Positions 1 to 10,489 of a stretch of DNA of 64,000 nt are shown here, piece after piece; the first letter of the stretch is position 1; every line of letters begins with the position of its first letter. The stretch lies in the NCBI RefSeq assembly GCF_036711975.1, contig NC_091967.1, positions 11,036,001 to 11,100,000 of the forward strand, given 5' to 3'. The DNA comes from Onthophagus taurus (Eukaryota; Arthropoda; Insecta; Coleoptera; Scarabaeidae). Below the pieces are notes generated by a model. That model ran no database searches, was not told the origin of the DNA, and was given only the letters and a program-made list of their open reading frames with translations. The position numbers and the translations under genes were made by a program.

Positions 1-111
1 TATATTTATAAGGTTGGTACGAAATGTAACGATTGTTCCGTTCAAATAAATGTCAAGTTTTTATGTCAACCGACTTTTTTATTTAGTAAATCTTTTTCGC
101 ATGTAATAAAA

Positions 112-3100
112 ATGAATGGAAACTTAAATAATATACAAAATGGAGATAAAATTTTAAAAGATATCACACTAATTCCCAATAGTAACGATAATCAGGCGTA
201 AGTATTGGGTTCAATTTCTTTGTAAGCAATTAATTCAATTTTTATATTATTATAATATTATTTTAGAATTGCTATGCCTTTAAGTGCATTTCAACAGGAA
301 CTTGAAGAAGCTGCTAATGAGCCTTTATTCAATAATGTACAAGGTGATGAAAAATTGGCTGATTGTTCGTACACATCAGAAATAGATGCAGCCGATGAAT
401 TAGATGTAGCTAATACTTCTTTTTGTGAAGACGATAATTTATCATCAAGTTCAAATACTCCCATAAAACCTCAATTTTTAACGCCTTTAATAAATAAGCC
501 TAATAAATATGTTGGATTCACTCCAAAATTAACAGAAATCCACGAAAATGTAAAATCTACCAATTTTATGCAAACACCAAATAATATTTTACTTGGTTTA
601 GATAAAAAACCGATTTTAAAGAATTTTATGACTTGTTCACGATTAAAAGATTTACGTAACGTACCTAGCGATGATCTAAAATTAAGTAGAAAATTGAATA
701 TGTCTGTTGATGGGATTATTGAAAGAGCTGATCAAATATCGTTTAAACATTTACATGATGAAAAAAGGATACCGTTGAATAAAGCGGAATTAGTTGAACC
801 TTTTAAAACGCCAAAAAGCGAATACAGGGCGGGTCAGAATTTGATTCAACACGCAGGGGTTGTATATTCCTCTCAAAAATCTGATAAAGAAAATGTTTTA
901 AATCAATTAACAAGTGTACCGAAATTATCAATAAAAAATTCATTACAAAGTGAGAAGAAGTTTCTTGCCTCGTTAAAGGATGAAAAAATAACAAAAAATA
1001 TACCAGACACAAAACCTGTTCTAAAAGTAACTTCAAATGTGGTAAATCAAAATAGTCAAAGAGAAAATCACCAAAATGAAAATTCAAAAAAAGAAAATTT
1101 GAATAAAATTTGTACAGTTTCAACAAATAACAACCTACAGCAATTTGATGAAATCATTGTAAATAATATAAAATATCTGGTTTTAAATGAATTGGGTAAA
1201 GGTGGATCATCTGTGGTGTACCTTTGTTATAACATGGATAAGAAAGTTCATAGAGCAATTAAAAAAGTTAATTTAAGAGGAGATAAGTTGTGTGTAGAGG
1301 GATATATTAATGAAGTCAGAATGATACATAAGTTACAAAATTGTGATAGAATAATCAAAATGTATTCATAGTAAGTATATTTATATTGTTAAATGGAATT
1401 AGTTCTTAAGTACTAAGGGTACAGAGATAGTTAAAATTTTTCTAATCCCTTTGTATAAACTCTTCATACCCACAAAAGCTCATCATTTTATATCTCGATT
1501 TTATTTAGGATATTTATTTATGTAGAACTTTTTTAAAATGTATCTGAACACACAGAATTTTTACTTTTCAATAACAAAAATTTAGGGTGTCAAATGTGTG
1601 GAATATAACCAATAACTTCGCCATTTGTGGTTTTAAAGAAAAATGTTTCAAATGCAAGTTTCTTTATTAACCATGGCGCATTTTTTGGCGATATTTGTAT
1701 TGTTTTTGGTTTTGTTGGTATGGCAACCATTGTTATTTTAAATGGGATGCATATATTTTTTTTGTATACTTTAATAGAGGATAAATCTCTCTATGCGATG
1801 AATATATCAAATCATATGGTTGTATAAAAAAACATCGAGAAGAAATGTGTTTTTTGAATGTATTAAATCAGGTAATTACAAACAAAGTAGGCACCGAATT
1901 AACACCGTTGACAGCTTTAAATGTCAAAAAAATTACATGTTTTCGGATAGCGAACCGGAATTGGTATTATTTCGTCGTATTTCGAAAAATACTGAGAATT
2001 CTAACGAATAAATTGATTTAGATTGCGCTCGTGTATTCTGCGAGGTTGATCTTAACAATCCAACATCGGATATTTTCGTTTATTTTTTACTGACTACCTA
2101 TCAAAGTGTCGCACAAGAAACCAACAAAGATGCAGAATAAATCAAAGCTAATTCAATAGCAAAAGACTACTCATGTTTGAAGGGTTGGACAGCAACATCC
2201 GCTGAAATTTTAGTTTTTGCCATTATAATAATTCAAGGCATAGTAAAAAAAAACCAATGTGGAGTGGTATTGGACAAAGTGACAGTGTAGGAACCCCAAT
2301 TTTCGTCTTATTCAAGATTTACGCTCTTGAGAAACTTCATTCATTTTGAAGAAATGACATCCATAGAAGAATGTCCAGATCTAAAGTTGAAAAAAATTTA
2401 GCCAATTTACCATTACCTGAATATGCGTTTCGCCGAAATGCTTACACCAGAAAGAGATATTTCTATAAACGAAAGCTTACTGCTTTATAAGGGACGACTA
2501 AGCTGGATTCCAAACACGCTTGATTTGGAATAAAAAGTTTCTTACTTTGTGAATCGAGCTCTGGACATACATATATGGAAAATTATCATATACACAGGGA
2601 AAAACACTTTATTGCTAACCGAATATAACGATTTGCCTAAAAGTACACAAATTGCTATGACTCTTATAAAAGATTTGTTAGGAAAAGGAGATTGTCTAAC
2701 TACTCATAATTTTTATACGTCTCCTCAACTAACAGATCTATTGATAACACATAAAACAGATACATACGGGACATTGAGGTTGGGGCGTAAGGATGTTCCT
2801 GCAAATTTGAAATCACTAAATTAGGAAAGGTGTGTACCGGTCGCGCCAATCAACACTTCACAGATTACCCAATTTTAAGAAAGAGGAATAGTATATTGTT
2901 TTATATGGAAGAGAAGCAGTGCTTTTTATGGCGTGGTCTGTCGCTTAGCGACGAACGCAGTGAGTCGCTAATGACAGATGAGCCGTTAAAATTGTGGCGT
3001 GTCCGACAGTTTGCCGGACGAACGAAGTGAGTCCGGCAATGACGGACCAGCCACAAACGAATCTGCTTCTCTTCCGAATAAAACATAGTATTTTTTCTTC

Positions 3101-5181
3101 AAACGTTGCAAATAATACGGCGCTAAAGTGAAATGTTCTTCAACGTTATGGCGCTAAAGTGAAATTTACTTTAGCGCCATAACGCTGAAGTACTTTTTTG
3201 CTATGTTGATCTTAGCAACCGTCGTTATGCAACAATGACTTACTTCTACCGCGAGTAAACACGACAACAAAGTTGTCATTTAATGACGTTTGAAGAAAAA
3301 ATGTTTTACATGAAGATTTTTCTTCATTCATTGAATCAATCTATTTGGAACTGTCATGTGCTTTATAAAAAAAATGGGGGCGGCAATTTACATGCACAGT
3401 TTCGGGTGGATCTGGCAGAGGCACTAATTGAACAAAATAAAATTAAAACTGCATCAACTAGTTCAGCTAGAGGACAGCCAGGAACAACACCAAATCTACT
3501 ATGACTGTCGGACCGCCATTTCCCGGATTTTGTGCCCCCAACGAAAAATGAACAAAAATCTACTATCTATTTTCTAAAAAGGACGAACTAGGGAAGAAAG
3601 TCAGGAGAGAAAGAAACAAGATACTGCTGTAAGGAATGTGATGTTGGACTTTGTGGAGTCAAAATATATCATACCCAGAAATATTTTTAATAAATTCCGT
3701 TTACGCAAGCTTTTTTCTTTTTCTTTATGTTTATCTTGAAAAAATCATCACATTTGTTATTTTCAACAAAAATCTGACCAAAATAATCAATAAAGAAAAT
3801 AGATAATTTTATGAGCATACTTTCGAAAATTTATCATTCAGTTAAGGGGTTAAGTTGCGTTCAGTGTATGTGGTTTTATATTTATACCAAGGACGGTAGA
3901 ATCTAAGAGGACTGCTACATCCCGGGAACAAGTCGAAGGTCCGTTCGTGACGTCACGCATAAACACTAGCACTAGAACGAGAAACATACGAGTTTAGCCG
4001 TACGTATCTTAAGACGGCTAAAACCCGACTGTTTAGACTGATTTAGTATTAGTTCTACTTTTAGTTCAAGAAAAATATACAATAATCTAGCGCTCTGCTC
4101 TTCGCTCCCTAAGGAGATACGCCATTATTTTCGCCATTGAATTATATTTTGAAATCTCAAAGTTAAGTAATACGAGTTGAATATAGCTTTATGTACAAAA
4201 ATAAATTGCATTGCAAATTACTTCACCAACTTATCTATTATGTTAATCGAAGTATTTGATACTAAAATAATTTTAAAATTTTTAGGAAATTCCATAGTAT
4301 ATTAAATGTTGGTGAAATTATTTTCAGAGTGCAAAGATATTTTCCTCTATTTATATGTTAAAAGTAAAGACTAATATTTCGAAAAATCTACTGTTAAAAA
4401 ACATTCAGAAAAAGATTAACATTTTTTTTTATTTTTAAGTGAAATTATAAAATCAGAAAAAGTCCTGTATATAGTTATGGAATCAGGCGACCAGGATTTA
4501 TCAAGTATACTAAAAGATTTATGTTCAAATACAACACATTTACCTATTTACATATTGATATATTATTGGATGGAAATGTTATTTGCTGTTAAACAAATTC
4601 ACGAAAATGGTATGTTTTAAAAAAATTCTTGTGGCTTATTTTATTTCATTACTTTTTCTTTCAGGAATTATACATTCCGATTTAAAACCTGCAAATTTCC
4701 TCGCCGTTCGAGGTAAATTAAAATTAATAGACTTTGGAATCGCATCGACTGTTGAGCATGATATGACATCAGTAGTAAAGAATGTACAAATCGGTTCGTT
4801 TAATTATATTAGTCCGGAAGCTTTACACAATAACAGTCGAGACACACAAAAAGCCGAATTTAAGGTATTAAAAAAATATGATAAAAATGATTTTTTAATT
4901 GTAGGAGTATTATTTTTTTGTAGATTAGTTATAAATCAGATGTTTGGTCATTGGGTTGCATTTTATATCAATTTGTCTATGGCAAAACTCCTTTTCAACA
5001 CATTGGTAATATGTACGCGAAATTGGGTGCAATATTAGATCCTGACCAGAAAATTAATTATCCTGAAGCTAATTGGGTCCCATCAAAAATTATTTCAACC
5101 ATAAAAGACTGTCTTAAATACGACATGAAATCAAGACCTTCGATTGATGAATTAATTAATCAATATGATATTCATGTTTAA
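112..5181 (+). CDS. Mps1: Mps1/TTK dual-specificity spindle-checkpoint kinase, 5 coding exons
   Basis: Coding exons are 112-197, 267-1370, 4440-4609, 4665-4864 and 4924-5181. All junctions are GT-AG and keep phase, giving 605 residues. The N-terminal ~320 residues are low-complexity and Ser/Asn/Lys-rich, with no fold I recognise. The kinase domain covers about residues 325-600: glycine loop GKGGSSVVY at G339, lysine K361 in AIKK, helix-C E378, the HSDLKPANF catalytic loop (D459), the DFG motif (D476) and SDVWSLGCILY in helix F. HSD in place of HRD together with DLKPANFL is typical of the Mps1/TTK family. In that family the kinase recruits checkpoint proteins to unattached kinetochores and supports meiotic chromosome segregation (Drosophila ald). 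The start chosen is the first ATG of exon 1; the 111 bases upstream would be 5' UTR. Intron 2 (1371-4439) is filled with transposon debris but its splice sites look intact. The gustatory receptor starts 490 bases downstream on the same strand. Confidence 0.93.
1371..1837. other. Start of Mps1 intron 2, AT-rich, no gene seen
   Basis: This is AT-rich intronic DNA with short random open frames. No coding similarity or convincing terminal repeat was seen before the piggyBac remnant begins. Confidence 0.5.
2907..3074. repeat. Compound palindrome: 13-bp outer arms enclosing two hairpins
   Basis: The outer arms are GGAAGAGAAGCAG at 2907-2919 and its exact reverse complement at 3062-3074. Inside are two imperfect hairpins, about 2935-2987 and 2995-3054. 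Their stems differ (TTAGCGAC/GTCGCTAA and CCGGAC/GTCCGG) but their loops are almost the same, GAACGCAGTGA and GAACGAAGTGA. The block interrupts the piggyBac remnant. Confidence 0.75.
3144..3184. repeat. Perfect hairpin with 17-bp arms
   Basis: The arms are CGTTATGGCGCTAAAGT at 3144-3160 and its exact reverse complement at 3168-3184, around a 7-base GAAATTT loop. A direct partial copy of the left arm plus loop (GGCGCTAAAGTGAAAT) lies just before it at about 3119-3134. Confidence 0.85.
3965..4095. repeat. Foldback repeat, family A (copy 1)
   Basis: A diverged copy of an interspersed palindromic repeat. CTAG-rich arms flank a core of GAGTTTAGCCGTACGT, TCTTAAGA and CGGCTAAAACCCGAC. The right arm ends in TATTAGTTCTACTTTTAG, then AATATACAATAATCTAGCGCT, a tail also seen at about 43550. 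Other copies are at 16351-16539, 35868-35996, 43066-43565, 50500-50580 and 57990-58085. Confidence 0.7.
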
Positions 5182-5670
5182 TAACTTTTTATGATTTCTT
5201 TTAAGTATGTAATAGTACAAATATTTAACTTTTTTTGATGATTGTGTCAATACTTTAATAATATAATTGTATACATTTTTATTGTTTGTTGAAATTTAAA
5301 TGATTATATATAGAAACAAAATATTAAACATAGATGTCTTGTAACATGTGCATATATTATGTACTGTATGTATGTGTACCATCATATGAAAAATTATTGT
5401 ATAATTTAATTTAATTTAATTGGTTAATTAAATCAATTCTAAACAGTTCTGAATAAGTTTAAAACAAGTTTAATATAATATAAATAAGTTTAGGTTATTA
5501 ATTTTTTATTTTAATGATTTTTTAGTCGGTATTATATACTTAATGTATAAATAATGACCAAGTTTGTCATAATTTGTTAGGTAATGTGGAGTCGATAATG
5601 ACAATGACTCAATACATTGTATTAAATTGATCCATTTTCCCTTGATGCTTTCATTATTAACGTTATAACG

Positions 5671-7305
5671 ATGTTGTACAGATCATCACGGTGTCTTTGC
5701 TCAACGTCGACTCCTACATCAATACTTTGTAAGCTATTTGGCGTAAACCCAATAAGCACTAAACACGAAAATGGTTTGTGTGTGTATTTTTCTTCAAAGC
5801 CGGCTTTAATTTACAGTTATTTCATATTGATTTTGTTATCAATTAACTTGTTTGCAAGGGATGTAACGTCTTTAATGGAAATGGTGAAAGGAAACAAAAA
5901 TTATTTACAATTTTTAAATGAATTTAATCTGGTGATATATAACGTTTATTCGATTATTTTAATTGGATTGGCTTTGTTTAATCACAAGAAAATTATTATT
6001 TTTTTAAATTTTTGTGCAAAAATGGGGTTGGAAATACCAATTTGCGATTCGGGAAAAAAGAAATTATATGTTTTGAATTTTGTGTACAGCTTTGTTAGTT
6101 TGTTGATGATGTTTTATCATTTAATGATATATGGTGGTTATTTTCTTGATAATTCGACAAATGCATTTAATTTTTTTTCAAATTTATTTGCTCTAATCCT
6201 TCCTGATATAATCTATATTAATTTTTCAATCGTTGGATTAAAATTGATTTTATTGTTTTCTTGCTATGATAAAACATTTATTAAATCGCTACAATTTCAA
6301 TATGCTCACCCATCCTATGATATGATAGAAAGTGATATGTCCGATATTACTGGTACTTTAAAATACAGGTTATGCAGTGAAAATCATAACTTTGATCTCC
6401 TTAAAGATATGAACTATTTAAAACTGCTTGAGTATTTAAGAAAAACCTACGATGATTTAATTAAATTGGTTCAATTAGCAAACTCTGGAAGAGAATCACA
6501 ATTTTTGATACATTTTTGTATTGAAATAATTAATTTGGTTCTTCATTATTATGGTATTTGTATATATTTTATAAAAGATTTTGGAGGTAATTTTCGGATT
6601 CTACATTATATGAACTGTGTATTTGTTGTTTGGCATACTTATGGTATACTTAATTTTCTAAGAAAATGTCAAGATTTACAAAATAAGGTAAGAATATATT
6701 TATTTTATTATCTCATCGCTTAGTTTTTCTAATAATGTGGTCTTATGTTTGAGATTTTCGTCGTTATTTTGAGATAACCACATAAAATTCAAAAAGTGTC
6801 TTTTACTGTCCTATTGATAAATTTTTGTCATAACAGTTATTGGTGTGATAGTTCATATAGCTTTTTATTTTGAATGTTGTGTAGTGGATTATTCGGATGG
6901 CGCATCTTTGTTATTACTTTTAACCATCTTCTTCCCAATTTATTACTACTGCTTTGTAAATGTGTACTGCTGTTTTAGTGGAAATTTCTTTATTTGGACT
7001 TGTTTTTCCTTATACTTTTAGATACTCCTACCATTAAAACATTTATCCGAATTTCACAATAAAATTAATGCAAATTTTCAAACTACAGAAATTAATTTAC
7101 AAATAAGAATTTTTCAAAGTAAAATTCAACAAGAATATTCTATGGGTCCTTATGGAATATTTCACTTAGATTTAAGAATAACTGGATCGGTGAGTTAATA
7201 AAGTACTTTTAATGTATTTTAATATGTTAATATCATTTTTAGCTATTAGCAAACATATTTATTTACGTTCTTGTGGCTTTGCAATTTAATTTTGCAAAAT
7301 CTTAA
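5671..7305 (+). CDS. Insect gustatory receptor (7TM), 3 exons
   Basis: Exons are 5671-6687, 7022-7189 and 7243-7305. All are separated by phase-0 GT-AG introns and give a 415-residue product, the usual receptor length. Hydrophobic segments fit seven transmembrane helices, at about residues 50-70, 90-110, 130-155, 170-200, 275-300, 310-330 and 396-410. The C-terminus IYVLVALQF matches the family signature in the last helix (TYhhhhhQF, with Ile for Thr). Short C-terminal exons with phase-0 introns are also typical of this family. Members are ligand-gated cation channels in sensory neuron membranes, with an intracellular N-terminus. The ligand class (sugar, bitter, CO2) cannot be told from the sequence. 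The first ATG of the open frame was taken as the start. An extra N-terminal exon is unlikely but not excluded. Confidence 0.88.
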
Positions 7306-7426
7306 TGTATCTTAGACATTGTTGATAGATGGCGCTATATCAACGTGATTTTGACAGAAAACATAACCTCACTAATAAGTTAATGACAAATATTAAAATT
7401 TCTATTTATTATTACTGTATTAAAAT

Positions 7427-8647
7427 ATGGAATTATCAAGTGAAAATAAATGGAATCTTAGAAGTTTAGAAGCACCACCATTTACAAGTTATAAAACATT
7501 AAAAGTTATCAGTAAGTATTTTATTTTTAAATGAATCCATTTATAAATAATAAAATTCTTATTTTGTATAGATATAAATTCTTTGATTAAATGTTGTGAA
7601 GCTGCCCAAGAATTTTTTGGGAATCAAATCCATTTAGAAGGCGACTCTTTATTGTTATCAAGAACAGTGTACAGAATGAAATACAAATTTCGTACTGATA
7701 AAGGGTTTAAATTTATGCAAAAACTAAATCGATCCTTAAAAAAGTATTTTGAATTAAATTTCTTTTGTGTAATCAAAGATTTTTATGATTTATTACCAGA
7801 AACTGTTCAAGTAGGAAGTTATTTACCCACAAATAATATGTTGGATTATCTTATTGTAAGGCTACAAGGATTAACAGCTTTAATGAATTATGTATCTGAG
7901 TCTGCTAAAACAGCAGCTGATCTTATGGAACAAAGAATGTCAATTGGACATTTTTGGAAAATGGCGTTTTATTCCTATGCTTTACTTTCAAGGATTTGGT
8001 TTCTTTCAAATGATATAGTCAGATTTTGTTGTAAATTGTATATGGAGTTATTACCATTAAGGAATGTTTTGGATGGTGAACATAATTGGGTTGGTATTGA
8101 TTATCAATTTCCAAGTAATTTAGAAAGTTGGCTTAATATTAATAAATCAGAAAATAATTTGAATTCATATCAAGATCAAAATTTTCATTCTGAGTGTGGA
8201 AATAAAGAGGATGAATTAAGTGCTGAAGAAAGTGATACTTTAAAAAAAGATAAACCTAAATCAGCTTTCGAGTTGATGGTGGATGATGATGAAATAGGTG
8301 AAGTTATTCATAAAAAGAATGAAGAGAGAATAGTTAAGAAAAGGAAGAAGAAAGGATTAAAAAAGAAAACAAATAATTCTAAAGAACAAATAAAAGATGA
8401 AATTTCTTCATTAGAAATAATTGAAAACTTGACAGATTTTGTTATTTTAAATAAATTTATAGAAAAAGAAAGTAATTTAAGAACCCAAGATCGTAATAAA
8501 TGCGTTTTTAAATGTTTAGATGGATTAGAGTGGAAAATGTTACTAGGTAAAATTAAAAAATTGCGTAAAAATAAAAAGAATGTAGATAAGAATTTGCAAT
8601 TAGCAAAGTCAATTGAAATATTAAAAGCTTCATTATGTGAAAAATAA
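7427..8647 (+). CDS. NEPRO-like nucleolar protein (C3orf17 homologue), 2 exons
   Basis: Exon 1 is 7427-7511 and exon 2 is 7572-8647, joined by a phase-1 GT-AG intron of 60 bases, giving 386 residues. Residues ~30-190 are helical and contain LLSRTVYRMKYKFRTDKGF, PTNNMLDYLIVRLQG and LLSRIWFLSNDIVRF. I recognise this pattern from the N-terminal domain of nucleolus and neural progenitor protein (NEPRO). The middle is acidic. Then come a lysine-rich run (KKRKKKGLKKK, a likely nuclear/nucleolar signal) and a basic tail with IKKLRKNKKNVDKNLQLAKS. The vertebrate protein is nucleolar and linked to RNase MRP function. The start lies 121 bases after the receptor stop. An AATAAA overlaps the stop codon region, so the 3' UTR may be very short. 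The assignment is from motif memory and was not confirmed by search. Confidence 0.68.
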
Positions 8648-10222
8648 ATAATTGTATAAAATAATACATATATAAAATATATTTCTTGCTAAACATTTGA
8701 CTTCCTGTACAGTTTTCCTGTTTTGGTGATTATCTTGTTTATGCCTTATCCCAAATATCTTGTGGTTTTCCTCTCTCTCCACTCCCTTGCTTTCCTGCTT
8801 TCTGTGTAGATGGTCTCACTAACTGAGCTGCCTATTTTCTATATACTCATCCATACCCTGGATATACTTCGTTCCCCCTTTGTTCTTCTCAGGTATATAA
8901 TTTCTACAGCCTGCAATATATCCCTTTCCTCGTTATTTCTTTTTTTTCGTGGTTTCCACCCGCTTTTTTCTATATCCAACAATTATAGGGGTGTGATTGA
9001 GATGTTTCCACTACTTTATCAGATATAGAACTTACAGAGGATTCTTTTTTTATCATTCTTTACAAAAAATCATTAATGAGATTACGATAATTTTGTTTTA
9101 AATTATTTTTATTTATAATAACAACACATGTAGTTTAACATATATATTTGGTGTGAACAAATAATACTTTCATATTGAGAATTTGACTTCCTAATAATAT
9201 ATGTACAAGATTCCACAACATTATTTCCGATTGCGTATCTAAAACGGAACGCGCGATCGTATTTTATTATAATAAATAAATAAAAAATAGGAAACAATTT
9301 TATTAATAATAATCATTATCAAAAATTAGATAGAAAAAACATGTCTATAAATATAACGCAGGCAAAAACGATAATTGAACGAAAAAACTCGTCGAGAAGA
9401 GTGCATCACAATAATAATATATTATTTTAACTTATTATAAACGCTTATGAACACCTTCCGAGTGTTTTGTGTGTATGTATGTTAACTTTTTCTGGTTTGT
9501 TTAATTTTTATACATTGCACATTGTTAATGGTTTTACAAATAACACCGTTCTTTGGTAACTATTCGTTATAAACACTAAGTATACATAATCACAGATTAT
9601 CTAGAAACGAATTTGTTCAACAAAAAAACGCAAGATTTCGGGGGGAGGGGGATTTCTTAGGGAGACGGACAGAAGCGAGATATTAAAATATATATTACAA
9701 CTCCTTAAACTGGAGGATCGCTAATATTAGTTTTTTGTACAGCTTCTTCGTCTTTAATGTTTCTATAATGATCAAAATTGTTTTTTTTTCACTTTTAATC
9801 CGATTACAAGGAGCTTATATGCTTTAATTAATATATTTTTGTTTCAAAATGAACCAAAAAGTAAAAAAGAAAACTTGGATGTTTGACTACACGTTTATAC
9901 AATTAACATTAATTCATGAGCTTTCATGTTTTCTTAATGGAGAAGTACGTTTTCTTTTTTAAACTTCGGTATTTTATATACAATGTACACGATCTAAACC
10001 TGTTAAGGGATGATTTTCTTTTAGTTTGAATGAATAACGTTGTAGAATTAATCCCTTGGAGTACGTCTTCAACATTGACTTCGAATTAATAAATGATCGA
10101 TTATTATATTATATACACAAGATCACAATTTAAATTTACGTACTGGTTTGAAAAATTTACATGTTTTATTTTCACCTCCCCCTTTTTATCATTTTTTTTT
10201 AATTGTTTCCACTTTGGCTAAC
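8648..10222. other. Convergent intergenic region and probable MYT1-gene 3' UTR
   Basis: No coding signal was found. A pyrimidine-rich stretch on the plus strand (8700-9000) has no recognisable content. Minus-strand AATAAA signals occur at 10165-10170 (about 55 bases after the MYT1-type stop codon) and again near 9107-9112. The 3' UTR of the minus-strand gene may therefore be short or extend to about 9.1 kb. Confidence 0.5.
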
Positions 10223-10489
10223 TTATATTGGAGTTGGGAGTACCGTAAAATCTTGTAGAGCGCATTTAACCGTCTCGTATAAGGGCCTGTTCTCTTCATT
10301 TCCGTAACCTTCCGGCGTGCACAGCGTCTGTAACTTGGTTAGATACGAATCGAAATTCTCCTGGCCAATCTTGTCTTGCGGATTAGCGCCCGGCAGTCGA
10401 ACGTGTTCAAGCAACGTTATAACGTTGTTCCTCAGGCTCTCGTAGTACTCGTTCAGGTTGTTATTTCGGGCGGCAATCACTTGGGTTTC
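10223..10489 (-). CDS. MYT1-family last exon: conserved C-terminal domain
   Basis: 267 bases including the stop. It begins [20 protein letters not shown] and ends [11 protein letters not shown]. The [14 protein letters not shown] helix continues the coiled coil and is a strongly conserved C-terminal segment of the family. A 3.4-kb intron separates it from the coiled-coil exon. Confidence 0.92.
   Translation of the reverse strand, partial: ETQVIAARNNNLNEYYESLRNNVITLLEHVRLPGANPQDKIGQENFDSYLTKLQTLCTPEGYGNEENRPLYETVKCALQDFTVLPTPI

Larger units (their letters stand above)
1838..3690 (+). pseudogene. Decayed piggyBac-family transposase inside Mps1 intron 2
   Basis: Fragments in several frames follow the order of a piggyBac (PGBD4-like) transposase. 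An N-terminal stretch lies at about 2010-2290. A catalytic-core piece at 2549-2822 contains LLGKGDCLTTHNFYTSPQL and KTDTYGTLRLGRKDVP. A C-terminal piece at 3283-3500 contains SLNQSIWNCHVLYKKNGGG. The end of the cysteine-rich tail is at about 3615-3690 (RYCCKECDVGLC, KIYHTQKYF). In related proteins the core reads TTDNFYTS with a catalytic Asp; here that position is His. Several in-frame stops and an inserted palindromic block (2907-3074) also interrupt the frame, so the copy is dead. Element ends and a TTAA target duplication were not located. The description rests on family motifs recalled, not on a search. Confidence 0.8.
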
